Part shown: positions 7,743 through 16,438 of the stretch, in pieces
Layout: each line of letters begins with the position of its first letter
Numbering within the stretch: the stretch's first letter is position 1
Assembly (NCBI GenBank): GCA_947646015.1
Contig: CANSEY010000038.1
Location: 1-33,947 of the forward strand
Direction: 5' to 3'
DNA: 33,947 bases
Source of the DNA: an uncultured Bacteroides sp.
Lineage (GTDB): Bacteria > Bacteroidota > Bacteroidia > Bacteroidales > Bacteroidaceae
The notes under the pieces: model-generated
What the model saw: only the letters and a program-made list of their open reading frames with translations
Told to the model about the DNA's origin: nothing
Database searches by the model: none
Translations under genes and position numbers: made by a program

Positions 7743-8078
7743 ATGGACTACAAAAAAACGAACGCTCCTGCTACGACGGTAACCCGTGACATGATGGAAC
7801 TCTGTGCTGACACAGGGAATGTTTATGAAACTGTTGCCATTATTGGTAAGCGTGCTAACCAGATTAGTGTGGAAATTAAAAACGATCTTTCTAAGAAATT
7901 AGCAGAGTTTGCTTCTTACAACGATAATTTGGAAGAAGTATTCGAGAATAGAGAACAGATCGAAATTTCTCGTTATTATGAGAAATTGCCGAAACCTGAC
8001 TTGATTGCTACACAGGAATACATCGAAGGGAAAATTTATTATAGAAATCCGGCTAAGGAGAAAGAAAAACTTCAGTAA
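7743..8078 (+). CDS. rpoZ: RNA polymerase omega/Rpb6-like subunit
   Basis: The 111-residue product contains the omega/Rpb6 core: a helix with NVYETVAIIGKRANQIS followed by EIKNDLSKKLAEFA, then an acidic stretch and a C-terminal tail ISRYYEKLPKPDLIATQEYIEGKIYYRNP that is characteristic of the Bacteroidetes version. Omega helps RNA polymerase assembly and stability. It starts 14 bp after bamD stops, so the two are almost surely co-transcribed. The Bacteroidetes protein is longer and diverged from the E. coli one, which is why automated calls often say 'omega family' or leave it hypothetical. Confidence 0.85.
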   Translation: MDYKKTNAPATTVTRDMMELCADTGNVYETVAIIGKRANQISVEIKNDLSKKLAEFASYNDNLEEVFENREQIEISRYYEKLPKPDLIATQEYIEGKIYYRNPAKEKEKLQ

Positions 8079-8184
8079 TTTATTTTCTAACGAAAGAATT
8101 GATAGTCAAGTAGTAAGCGGGAAGCATTTTCCTATTCCTTATTGCTTGGCTATTATTGTTTAACTTAACTACTATAGAATACTT

Positions 8185-8628
8185 ATGATTCAACGAATTC
8201 AAAGTTTTTACTTATTGATTGTAACAGGGTTGCTGATTACAGCAATGTGTTTACCGATGGGATATTTTATTGACACTACAGGAGAACATCCTTTTAAAGC
8301 ACTGGGGATAGACGTGAATGGAATTTTCCAGTCTACTTGGGGGATATTTGGTATTCTGATGCTGAGCGCTCTGGTAGCTTTTGCGACTATTTTTCTGTAT
8401 AAGAACCGAATGTTGCAGATTCGTATGTCAATCTTCAATAGCTTGTTGCTGGTGGGCTATTATATTGCCTTCATTGCTTTTTATTTTGCATTGAAGAGCG
8501 ATGCCAATCTGTTCCGTATTGGTTGGGCGCTTTGCTTACCATTGGTGTCTATCGTTCTGAATGTGCTGGCTATTCGTGCTATCGGACGTGACGAGGTGAT
8601 GGTAAAGGCTGCAGACAGACTTCGATAA
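8185..8628 (+). CDS. DUF4293 four-helix membrane protein
   Basis: The 147 residues contain four hydrophobic segments (about 5-25, 49-71, 83-105, 111-131), with MIQRIQSFYLLIV at the start and GYYIAFIAFYFALKS in the third segment. This matches the Bacteroidetes DUF4293 family, which has no known function and typically follows the omega-like gene. The 106-bp gap upstream contains an imperfect hairpin but no obvious -7 element, so read-through from bamD is likely. Confidence 0.85.
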   Translation: MIQRIQSFYLLIVTGLLITAMCLPMGYFIDTTGEHPFKALGIDVNGIFQSTWGIFGILMLSALVAFATIFLYKNRMLQIRMSIFNSLLLVGYYIAFIAFYFALKSDANLFRIGWALCLPLVSIVLNVLAIRAIGRDEVMVKAADRLR

Positions 8629-8673
8629 GAATGCGGGAAGCTCTCGCATTAGGAGTTCCTGATAGAATAAAAA

Positions 8674-8736
8674 CAGGCGCGAATTTCGCAGACTCACGGA
8701 AATATAAACCGTAGGTTCGAGCGAAATTCGCGCCTG
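8674..8736. terminator. Bidirectional terminator with perfect 16-bp stem
   Basis: CAGGCGCGAATTTCGC (8674-8689) pairs perfectly with GCGAAATTCGCGCCTG (8721-8736). The 31-nt loop holds a small inner ACGG/CCGT pair. T-rich tracts flank both sides (ATCTTTTTGGG to the right, GTTTTTATTC leftward). It serves the convergent DUF4293 and barrel genes. Confidence 0.8.
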
Positions 8737-8756
8737 ATCTTTTTGGGTACTGTTTT

Positions 8757-9479
8757 TTATTTCTTTAAATCGAATAGATAAGTGAGCTTCACTGTAATTG
8801 TGCCATGAGCCGCACGGGAGAAATAGTCTTTCTTCGTTGTGCTGTAAAAGTCTGACAGAGCAAAATAATAGCGTCCTTCGAGCAGAAAACTACCGACTTT
8901 CTTTGTTCTGAATTCTATTCCGCCGCCTCCGGCTATACCATAATCGAATTTGTTTTGGATTTTATCCCCGTAAACAGCTTTTTGTGTGTTTGTCAGGGTA
9001 TTCATGTCTATATTCTCCATGCTTTCAGATTCACCGATCAGAAGGCCGATCTGAGGACCTGCATTGATAAAGAACTGCAGTCCTTTTTCATTACCGAAAG
9101 CCAAGTGTGCGAGGAAGGGAATGTCGAGATAGGTCATCTTTCGGGTGTACTTGCGGGTAGGATCTTCTACGGTCTGCCCATTTTCATCCATGATTTCGAA
9201 TAACTCATCCCAGCCGCGCTGTGAGATATTTAACTCTACTTGCGCACCACAGATCATTGCAAAATACTTTTCGGAAATGTAGCGTGCCGTCAAACCTCCG
9301 GTAATACCCATCAATGAGTTCTGTTTGATTTTAGGAGTGAATGAAGCACTGTTTAAGTTGACACCTCCATTAAATCCGACAGAAAAGTTCTGGCGTGGTT
9401 CGCCAATCTGTGCGGTGGCAGGAAGCGCAAATCCCATCATCAGGGAAGCGGCAATCAGAAGTGATTTTATCTTTGTCAT
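8757..9479 (-). CDS. Outer-membrane beta-barrel (porin-like/PorT-type) protein
   Basis: The preferred ATG at 9477-9479 gives 240 residues beginning MTKIKSLLIAASLMMGFALPATAQ, a clear signal peptide; a farther in-frame start would be TTG and would overlap the upstream gene. The mature part alternates polar and hydrophobic strands (FSVGFNGGVNLNSASF, AMICGAQVELNISQRGW, FDYGIAGGGGIEFRTKKVGSFLLEGRYYFAL) and ends in an amphipathic strand. This is the small 8-10-stranded 'outer membrane beta-barrel' fold common in Bacteroidetes. It begins 7 bp after the LysM gene stops, so the two form a unit, possibly linking cell wall and outer membrane. Ligand unknown. Confidence 0.85.
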   Translation of the reverse strand: MTKIKSLLIAASLMMGFALPATAQIGEPRQNFSVGFNGGVNLNSASFTPKIKQNSLMGITGGLTARYISEKYFAMICGAQVELNISQRGWDELFEIMDENGQTVEDPTRKYTRKMTYLDIPFLAHLAFGNEKGLQFFINAGPQIGLLIGESESMENIDMNTLTNTQKAVYGDKIQNKFDYGIAGGGGIEFRTKKVGSFLLEGRYYFALSDFYSTTKKDYFSRAAHGTITVKLTYLFDLKK

Positions 9480-9486
9480 TTTCGTG

Positions 9487-11253
9487 TTATTCGAAGTCAA
9501 GTTTTACTAATTCAAAATTCTTCGTGAAGCGGATAAAGAATACTTTCTTATTAATGAATCCTCCCCAGTTATTGACACGTTCGAATTTGAATCCTGTCTG
9601 TATCGGAGTCAGATTCATTTTCGGCAAATTGTTTTCCAGTTCCGAGCCATAGCGTGACAAGCCTTTCAGGAAGAAGAAGCCTGTGTCGAAACCAAGCATT
9701 CCGTAGCTTGGAAATTTACTCACCAAGTCCTTGCTATACCATTTGTGATAATTGTTGGTGAACTGTATGGCAGCCGGAAACAATGTATTTGTGTAGAACG
9801 ATGAATAGAAATAGGTATCCAGTTCAAAGAAACTTTCCAGGTGATCCCGGGTATATGTCTGCCATTCGGGATAACCGAACAGATGAATATTCTGCTCCGG
9901 AGTGTCTCTGACTAATAAAATCAGTTGAGGAAGAACCTTGATTAACATGACATTTTTGCCGGAAGTCGGAATGAAAATATTGTCTTTGTCAGAGCGGAGA
10001 GCTTCCTTCAGCATATCTTTGGTTGCGTTCTCATTGACGGTTTTCATTGATATTCCCTTGCTCTTCAGCTCTTGTTTCATGCCGCTAATAAACTCGGCTT
10101 TTTCTTTATCTTCGCTGGTTGGCTCAATAAAGATAACATGGGCATTGGGAAATTGACGGGTAAAGTGCTCATATACTTCCGAATATAAATAGGATTGCGG
10201 AGTATTAATCTGGTAGATGGCAGGATTATTAAATACCTCTTCACCTTTCGAAGAGAAAGGAATCACCAGTCGTATATCATTCTTTTCTGCAAAAGTAGAT
10301 AAAGGTTTGATCTGTTGCTGGTGCATCGGACCGAAAATGACATTCATGTTCTTCATCTCATTTTTCGCCAGAATAGTATTTAATGTAGAAACATCTTTTC
10401 CACAGTCATATACATACAGATCAATAGAAGTACCCGTACGTTTCAGACTGTCTACCGCCATCAGGAAACCTTCGTAGTATTCCACCATACGTTTGTCTTC
10501 CTGGAAAGGCAATAGCAGGGCCGCTTTGATAGTGGAGATTGCCTGAGGGGCTTCTTTGCTCTTGCGGAAAAGTTCATTGTTACTGGGGGGGATAGCGTAC
10601 GGATCCTCTTTGGGAGTCGTCGGTTGCATGGTGGTTGCACTGGGATAGGGGATACAGAGGTATTGTCCCTTTTTCATTCCCTTTTTCAGTTCGGGATTGG
10701 CTGCAATCAATTCCTGTTCGCTGATTCCATATTCGCGGCTTACACTGAATACGGTTTCTTTGCGTTTTACCTTATGCATATCTTTGCATCTGGATTGTAC
10801 AGGCCCCTGTATAGCGGTTTTTTCAGCCGGTGCTTGTGCAGTTTCCGTTTCCTGCTCTTGTTCCAACGGAATGAGAATAACCTGACCGATACGGAAGTTT
10901 TCGGCGCTTAATCCCGGATTGGCTTCACAAATGGCTTTTGCAGATATATTATAAATGGTAGTCAGTTTGTATAAAGTTTCTCCGGCTTGAATCGTATGGA
11001 ATGTTTCCCCTTTTTGGCTTTCTTTTCCTTTAGGGATTTTTATAGCTTGTCCGGCATAAATTTTCTCATCACATCCGGGATTCAGACGTATGATGTCGTT
11101 TGTTGTGACATTATACATCTTGGCAATGGAGTATAAACTCTGTCCTTTTTCGATGGTATGCAAGAAATAAGATTGGTTCTCTTGTGCATAACTAATAGCG
11201 TATGAGGCGCTTATAAAAAGCAAAAATAAGAATATTCGGCTTATCGGTTTCAT
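9487..11253 (-). CDS. LysM (x3) protein with periplasmic-binding-fold C-terminal domain
   Basis: The ATG at 11251-11253 gives 588 residues with signal peptide MKPISRIFLFLLFISASYAISYAQ; the upstream in-frame start is TTG and lies at the predicted transcription start. Three LysM peptidoglycan-binding repeats follow: HTIEKGQSLYSIAKMYNV, HTIQAGETLYKLTTIYNI and HKVKRKETVFSVSREYGI (roughly 25-75, 82-130, 155-200). After a proline-rich linker, residues from about 235 (AALLLPFQEDKRMVEYYEGFLMAVDSL) to the end resemble a type I periplasmic-binding (amino-acid ABC receptor/LpoA-like) fold. No transporter genes are near, so a sensor or cell-wall regulator role is more likely than uptake. No lipobox. Confidence 0.85.
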   Translation of the reverse strand: MKPISRIFLFLLFISASYAISYAQENQSYFLHTIEKGQSLYSIAKMYNVTTNDIIRLNPGCDEKIYAGQAIKIPKGKESQKGETFHTIQAGETLYKLTTIYNISAKAICEANPGLSAENFRIGQVILIPLEQEQETETAQAPAEKTAIQGPVQSRCKDMHKVKRKETVFSVSREYGISEQELIAANPELKKGMKKGQYLCIPYPSATTMQPTTPKEDPYAIPPSNNELFRKSKEAPQAISTIKAALLLPFQEDKRMVEYYEGFLMAVDSLKRTGTSIDLYVYDCGKDVSTLNTILAKNEMKNMNVIFGPMHQQQIKPLSTFAEKNDIRLVIPFSSKGEEVFNNPAIYQINTPQSYLYSEVYEHFTRQFPNAHVIFIEPTSEDKEKAEFISGMKQELKSKGISMKTVNENATKDMLKEALRSDKDNIFIPTSGKNVMLIKVLPQLILLVRDTPEQNIHLFGYPEWQTYTRDHLESFFELDTYFYSSFYTNTLFPAAIQFTNNYHKWYSKDLVSKFPSYGMLGFDTGFFFLKGLSRYGSELENNLPKMNLTPIQTGFKFERVNNWGGFINKKVFFIRFTKNFELVKLDFE

Positions 11254-11286
11254 CAATTTATAACTATTGGTTCTTGAAATCAAGGA

Positions 11287-11295
11287 ACAAAGGTA
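11287..11295 (-). promoter_or_regulatory. -7 element for the LysM/barrel unit
   Basis: Minus-strand TACCTTTGT matches TAnnTTTG. Initiation near 11281 leaves about 27 nt before the chosen ATG and supports it over the upstream TTG. Confidence 0.6.
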
Positions 11296-11379
11296 CGAAT
11301 AATGCCCTATATCTTCATAAGATTTGAGTTAAGAAAATAATATTGTGCTTTTTTAGGAGCATATTTCAGTCGGAAACAT

Positions 11380-11388
11380 TAATTTTGT
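11380..11388 (+). promoter_or_regulatory. -7 element of uvrA
   Basis: TAATTTTGT matches TAnnTTTG. It is only 7 bp before the first ATG (11396), so the message would be nearly leaderless or would use the ATG at 11405 or 11411. Confidence 0.5.
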
Positions 11389-11395
11389 ACCGTTT

Positions 11396-14236
11396 ATGAA
11401 GGATATGAATATGCAAGAAACAGAATATATTAATGTGTATGGTGCCCGTGTGCACAATTTGAAAGATATTGATGCTGAAATTCCCCGTAACAGTTTGACA
11501 GTGATTACCGGATTGAGTGGTAGTGGTAAATCTTCCTTGGCTTTCGATACGATATTTGCCGAGGGACAGCGCCGCTATATCGAGACTTTTTCGGCCTATG
11601 CCCGCAACTTTTTGGGGAATCTGGAACGTCCGGATGTCGATAAAATAACAGGGCTGAGTCCGGTTATCTCTATCGAACAGAAAACTACGAATAAAAATCC
11701 CCGTTCTACCGTGGGAACAACAACGGAAATATACGATTATCTTCGTCTGCTCTATGCCCGTGCAGGTATTGCTTATTCGTACCTGTCAGGAGAGGAGATG
11801 GTGAAATATACGGAAGAACAGATTCTGGATTTAATCCTGAAAGATTATAAAGGAAAGAAAATATACTTGCTCGCACCCTTGGTTCGTTCGCGTAAGGGAC
11901 ATTACAAAGAACTCTTCGAACAGGTGCGAAAGAAAGGATATCTCTATGTACGGATAGACGGCGAACTGCGTGAAGTGACGCACGGCATGAAACTCGACCG
12001 TTACAAGAATCATGATATTGAGGTAGTCATTGATAAACTGATAGTAGCCGAGAAAGATGATAAACGCCTGAAACAGAGCGTGGCAACTGCTATGCGCCAA
12101 GGTGATGGTTTATTGATGATTCTTGATGCGCAGACAGAAAGTGTCCGTCATTACAGTAAACGCCTGATGTGTCCGGTTACCGGACTGTCTTATCGGGAAC
12201 CGGCTCCTCATAACTTCTCGTTCAACTCTCCGCAGGGAGCGTGCCCGAAATGTAAAGGATTAGGCGTGGTCAATCAGATTGATGTCGATAAAGTGATTCC
12301 CGACCGTGAACTTTCCATCTATGAAGGAGCGATAGCACCTTTGGGAAAATACAAGAATGCCATGATTTTCTGGCAGATCGGTGCTTTGCTGGAGAAGTAT
12401 GAAGCCACTTTAAAAACTCCGGTGAAGGAATTGTCGGATGATGCGGTTGAAGAAATATTATATGGTTCGGATGACCGGATCAAGATCAAGAGTTCGCTGA
12501 TAGGAACTTCTTCTGATTACTTTGTAACCTATGAAGGAGTCGTAAAATATATCCAGATGCTTCAGGAAAAGGATGCTTCTGCTACCGCGCAGAAGTGGGC
12601 GGAGCAGTTTGCCCGTACCACTGTTTGTCCGGAATGTAAAGGTGCCCGGTTGAATAAAGAAGCATTGCACTTCCGTATTCATGACAAGAACATCAATGAC
12701 TTGGCCAATATGGACATCAATGAGCTATATGACTGGTTGATGAACGTAGATCAATTTCTGTCCGATAAACAAAAGAAAATCGCAGCCGAGATTCTGAAAG
12801 AAATTCGTACGCGTTTGAAATTCTTGTTGGATGTAGGATTGGATTATTTGGCATTGAACCGTAGCTCGGTCAGCCTGTCCGGTGGTGAAAGTCAGCGTAT
12901 TCGTCTGGCTACACAGATCGGCTCGCAATTGGTGAATGTGCTTTATATTCTGGATGAACCGAGTATCGGGTTGCACCAGCGTGACAATCTGCGTTTGATC
13001 CGCTCGTTGAAAGAGCTTCGTGATATGGGAAACTCGGTTATCGTTGTTGAACACGATAAAGATATGATGCTGGCTGCCGATTATGTGATTGATATGGGGC
13101 CTAAAGCCGGTCGTCTGGGTGGGGAGGTAGTCTTCTCGGGAACCCCGTCAGAAATGCTTCAAACCGAAACGATGACTTCGCAGTATCTGAACGGAGAGAT
13201 GAAAATAGAAGTACCCGCCAAGCGAAGAAAAGGAAATGGAAAATCTATCTGGCTGAAAGGAGCGAAGGGAAATAATCTGAAAAATGTAGATGTTGAATTT
13301 CCGTTAGGGAAGTTGATTTGTGTGACCGGAGTATCCGGAAGTGGTAAATCGACGTTAATTAATGAGACTTTGCAGCCGATTCTTTCACAGAAATTCTATC
13401 GCTCTTTGCAGGATCCTTTGGAATACGATTCTATAGAGGGACTGGAAAACATAGATAAGGTAGTGGACGTGGATCAATCTCCGATTGGTCGTACCCCCCG
13501 TTCCAATCCGGCCACTTATACAGGTGTATTTTCCGATATCCGTAACTTGTTCGTAAGCCTTCCGGAAGCTAAGATTCGCGGTTACAAGCCCGGACGCTTC
13601 TCTTTTAATGTATCGGGCGGTCGTTGTGAAGCCTGTACCGGAAATGGATACAAGACGATTGAAATGAACTTCTTGCCGGATGTGTATGTGCCTTGTGAGG
13701 TTTGCCACGGCAAGCGGTATAATCGCGAAACGCTTGAAGTACGTTTCAAAGGAAAGTCTATTGCTGATGTGCTTGATATGACTATAAACCGTGCTGTCGA
13801 ATTCTTTGAGAATGTGCCGCAGATTCTGAATAAGATAAAAGTCTTGCAGGATGTCGGTTTGGGCTATATTAAATTAGGGCAGTCATCTACTACCCTTTCC
13901 GGTGGAGAGAGCCAGCGTGTGAAACTAGCAACAGAATTGTCCAAGCGAGATACCGGTAAAACACTTTACATTCTCGATGAACCGACTACCGGACTTCACT
14001 TTGAGGATATCCGTGTATTGATGGGGGTACTTAATAAGCTGGTGGACAAAGGTAATACCGTCATTGTAATCGAACATAACCTGGACGTTATCAAGATGGC
14101 GGATTATATCATAGACATGGGACCTGAAGGTGGTAAGGGCGGGGGAGTACTCCTTAGCTACGGAACACCGGAAGAGGTTGCGAAGAGCCAGAAAGGTTAT
14201 ACTCCTAAGTTTCTTCGCGAGGAATTAGGACTTTAA
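11396..14236 (+). CDS. uvrA: Excinuclease ABC subunit A
   Basis: UvrA is the damage-recognising ATPase dimer of nucleotide excision repair. The 946 residues contain two ABC modules: Walker A GLSGSGKS (39-46) with signature LSGGESQR (about 494), and GVSGSGKS (about 645) with signature LSGGESQR (about 835), each followed by a D-loop region (ILDEPSIGLH and ILDEPTTGLH). Zinc-binding cysteines are present in CPVTGLS...CPKCKGLG and in CEACTGNG...CEVCHGKR (about 744-772). The frame opens MKDMNMQETEYINVYGARVHNL; the predicted -7 element ends 8 bp before the first ATG, so the true start may be Met4 or Met6. The YbaK-type gene follows at 42 bp. Confidence 0.98.
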   Translation: MKDMNMQETEYINVYGARVHNLKDIDAEIPRNSLTVITGLSGSGKSSLAFDTIFAEGQRRYIETFSAYARNFLGNLERPDVDKITGLSPVISIEQKTTNKNPRSTVGTTTEIYDYLRLLYARAGIAYSYLSGEEMVKYTEEQILDLILKDYKGKKIYLLAPLVRSRKGHYKELFEQVRKKGYLYVRIDGELREVTHGMKLDRYKNHDIEVVIDKLIVAEKDDKRLKQSVATAMRQGDGLLMILDAQTESVRHYSKRLMCPVTGLSYREPAPHNFSFNSPQGACPKCKGLGVVNQIDVDKVIPDRELSIYEGAIAPLGKYKNAMIFWQIGALLEKYEATLKTPVKELSDDAVEEILYGSDDRIKIKSSLIGTSSDYFVTYEGVVKYIQMLQEKDASATAQKWAEQFARTTVCPECKGARLNKEALHFRIHDKNINDLANMDINELYDWLMNVDQFLSDKQKKIAAEILKEIRTRLKFLLDVGLDYLALNRSSVSLSGGESQRIRLATQIGSQLVNVLYILDEPSIGLHQRDNLRLIRSLKELRDMGNSVIVVEHDKDMMLAADYVIDMGPKAGRLGGEVVFSGTPSEMLQTETMTSQYLNGEMKIEVPAKRRKGNGKSIWLKGAKGNNLKNVDVEFPLGKLICVTGVSGSGKSTLINETLQPILSQKFYRSLQDPLEYDSIEGLENIDKVVDVDQSPIGRTPRSNPATYTGVFSDIRNLFVSLPEAKIRGYKPGRFSFNVSGGRCEACTGNGYKTIEMNFLPDVYVPCEVCHGKRYNRETLEVRFKGKSIADVLDMTINRAVEFFENVPQILNKIKVLQDVGLGYIKLGQSSTTLSGGESQRVKLATELSKRDTGKTLYILDEPTTGLHFEDIRVLMGVLNKLVDKGNTVIVIEHNLDVIKMADYIIDMGPEGGKGGGVLLSYGTPEEVAKSQKGYTPKFLREELGL

Positions 14237-14278
14237 TATTGAAGTATAAGTGTCGGCTTACTAAAAAGAAACAACAAG

Positions 14279-14758
14279 ATGAAAATCAATAAAACGAATG
14301 CGGCGCGTTTGCTGGATAAAGCTAAAATAGCGTATGAACTGATTCCTTATGAAGTTGACGAAAACGATCTGAGTGCCATTCATGTAGCTGCCAGCTTAGG
14401 CGAGAATATAGAACAGGTATTTAAGACACTGGTTCTTCACGGTGACAAAAGCGGTTATTTTGTTTGCGTCATTCCGGGTGAGCACGAAGTCGATCTGAAG
14501 CTGGCAGCAAAGGCTTCCGGCAATAAAAAGTGTGATCTGATACCGGTGAAAGAACTTCTTCCGCTGACGGGATATATCCGGGGCGGCTGTTCGCCTATTG
14601 GCATGAAGAAACATTTTCCTACTTATATTCATGAAACCTGCCGGCAATTTCCGTATATTTATGTAAGTGCCGGTGTACGGGGGCTGCAGATAAAGCTTGC
14701 GCCGGGTGATTTAATCCGTGAATCGAGGGCAGAAATTTGCCGTTTATTTGAGGAATAA
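14279..14758 (+). CDS. ybaK: YbaK-type Cys-tRNA(Pro)/aminoacyl-tRNA deacylase
   Basis: The 159-residue product is the usual length of YbaK/EbsC trans-editing proteins, which hydrolyse mischarged aminoacyl-tRNA, typically Cys-tRNA(Pro). Family marks are NAARLLDKAKIAYELIPYEVDE at the N-terminus, QVFKTLVLHGDKSGYFVCVIPG in the middle, and RGGCSPIGMKKHFPTYI, which carries the conserved GG-S-P-GMKK loop. It follows uvrA by 42 bp with no visible terminator, so it may be read from the uvrA promoter, though it has no obvious link with DNA repair. Confidence 0.9.
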   Translation: MKINKTNAARLLDKAKIAYELIPYEVDENDLSAIHVAASLGENIEQVFKTLVLHGDKSGYFVCVIPGEHEVDLKLAAKASGNKKCDLIPVKELLPLTGYIRGGCSPIGMKKHFPTYIHETCRQFPYIYVSAGVRGLQIKLAPGDLIRESRAEICRLFEE

Positions 14759-14771
14759 ATCCAAAAAAGTA

Positions 14772-14780
14772 TATATTTGC
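14772..14780 (+). promoter_or_regulatory. -7 element of the peptide transporter gene
   Basis: TATATTTGC matches TAnnTTTGC. The ATG is 54 bp downstream; the leader is AT-rich. Confidence 0.6.
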
Positions 14781-14833
14781 AGAATATATGTCATTAGAAA
14801 AATTATCAATCATTAATTAATAAATTTATATCT

Positions 14834-16348
14834 ATGTTTGACAAACACCCTAAAGGACTGATAGCAGCCGCTTTAGCCAATCTAGGTGAACGCTTTGGCT
14901 TCTATACAATGATGGCGATCCTCGTGCTTTTCTTGCAAGCTAAGTTTGGAATGAATGGAAAAGAAGCGGGATTTATTTATTCAACTTTCTATTTTTCCAT
15001 TTACATTCTTGCTTTGGTTGGAGGTATTATCGCCGATAAGACACGAAACTACAAAGGAACTATTTTCACGGGAATTGTGCTGATGGCAGTGGGATACCTG
15101 TTGTTGGCTATTCCATCCAAGACTCCGGTAGACAATCAGACCTTTTATCTGGTCATTACTTGTGCCAGCTTGTTTGTGATTGCATTTGGTAACGGATTAT
15201 TTAAAGGAAATTTGCAAGCTTTGGTAGGGCAGATGTACGATAATCCTAAATACGCCAGTATGCGTGACTCCGGTTTCTCCTTGTTTTATATGTTCATTAA
15301 TATCGGTGCAATCTTTGCTCCGTTTGCAGCAGTAGGTGTACGTAACTGGTGGTTGTCTACTTTCGGTTATAATTACGATGCTGATCTTCCTGCATTATGT
15401 CACGGTCATTTGGCTGGTACTTTGTCGCCCGAAGCTACTGAAACTTATCATACGTTGGTAGAGAAAGCTTCCAACGCTCCGGTACAGGATTATACAGCTT
15501 TTGCATCCGATTACCTGAACGTCTTTACTACAGGTTTCCATTATGCATTTGGAGTAGCTATCATTGCTATGGTCATTTCTTTGACTATCTATTTGCTGAA
15601 TAAGAGAAACTTCCCCGATCCCAGCAAGAAAGCCGTTGCGTCTTCAGCATCTTCGGCTACTGTAGAAATGAGTATTCAAGAAGTGAAACAACGTATGTAT
15701 GCCCTGTTCGCAGTGTTCGGAGTTGTTATCTTCTTCTGGTTCTCTTTCCATCAGAATGGTTTGACTTTGACGTACTTTGCAAAGGAATATACTGACCTTA
15801 ACTTGTTTGGTATGCCTATTTCCGCAGAGCTGTTCCAGTCGTTGAATCCGTTCTTCGTTGTTTTCCTGACTCCTGTGATTATGGCTATCTTTGCCAGCCA
15901 GCGCAGACGTGGGAAAGAGCCTTCTACTCCTAAGAAGATTGCAATTGGTATGGGTATTGCCGCATTGGCCTTTATCGTAATGGCTGTCGGTTCTTATTTT
16001 GCCAATCTGCCTTTGCACAAGGACATTATCGCTGTAGGAACTTCACCAGTCAAAGTGACTCCGTTCTTGTTGATGCTGACTTATCTGATTTTGACAGTAG
16101 CTGAGTTGTATATTTCTCCGTTGGGAATTTCATTTGTGTCTAAGGTAGCTCCTCCGAAATACCAGGGTATTATGCAGGGAGGATGGTTAGGTGCGACTGC
16201 ACTTGGCAATCAGCTGTTGGTGATCGGTGCTATTTTGTATGAATCCATTCCTATCTGGATGACATGGACAGTATTTGTGGTAGCTTGTACTATTTCAATG
16301 TTTACCATGATCTTCATGCTGAAATGGCTGGAACGCGTAGCGAAATAA
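14834..16348 (+). CDS. POT/PTR-family proton-dependent oligopeptide transporter
   Basis: This 504-residue major-facilitator protein has the family opening HPKGLIAAALANLGERFGFYTMMAILVLFL, including the E-x-x-E-R/ERFGFY-type motif of POT carriers on the first helix, and GKEAGFIYSTFYFSIYILALVGGIIADK. About 12-14 membrane helices can be drawn. A long polar stretch (about 185-235, LPALCHGHLAGTLSPEATETYHTLVEKA) interrupts the helices. POT proteins import di- and tripeptides with protons, which fits a gut organism that also encodes an S9 peptidase in this window. The gene is monocistronic with its own -7 element and terminator. Confidence 0.92.
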   Translation: MFDKHPKGLIAAALANLGERFGFYTMMAILVLFLQAKFGMNGKEAGFIYSTFYFSIYILALVGGIIADKTRNYKGTIFTGIVLMAVGYLLLAIPSKTPVDNQTFYLVITCASLFVIAFGNGLFKGNLQALVGQMYDNPKYASMRDSGFSLFYMFINIGAIFAPFAAVGVRNWWLSTFGYNYDADLPALCHGHLAGTLSPEATETYHTLVEKASNAPVQDYTAFASDYLNVFTTGFHYAFGVAIIAMVISLTIYLLNKRNFPDPSKKAVASSASSATVEMSIQEVKQRMYALFAVFGVVIFFWFSFHQNGLTLTYFAKEYTDLNLFGMPISAELFQSLNPFFVVFLTPVIMAIFASQRRRGKEPSTPKKIAIGMGIAALAFIVMAVGSYFANLPLHKDIIAVGTSPVKVTPFLLMLTYLILTVAELYISPLGISFVSKVAPPKYQGIMQGGWLGATALGNQLLVIGAILYESIPIWMTWTVFVVACTISMFTMIFMLKWLERVAK

Positions 16349-16375
16349 GCCCGCTTGGTAATAAATAAACGAATA

Positions 16376-16412
16376 CCCCGGAACATTGATTGAGTAACAA
16401 TCTGTTCCGGGG
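16376..16412. terminator. Bidirectional terminator between transporter and GNAT genes
   Basis: CCCCGGAACA (16376-16385) pairs with TGTTCCGGGG (16403-16412); an inner TTG/CAA extends the stem. It is followed by CATTTTGT to the right, and the genes on both sides converge on it. Confidence 0.8.
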
Positions 16413-16438
16413 CATTTTGTATATGGTTACCTTACTTT

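Noticed and set aside
8095-8155. Riboswitch or attenuator before the DUF4293 gene
   Set aside because: Only an imperfect hairpin with several mismatches is visible; no known riboswitch pattern or T tract supports a call.
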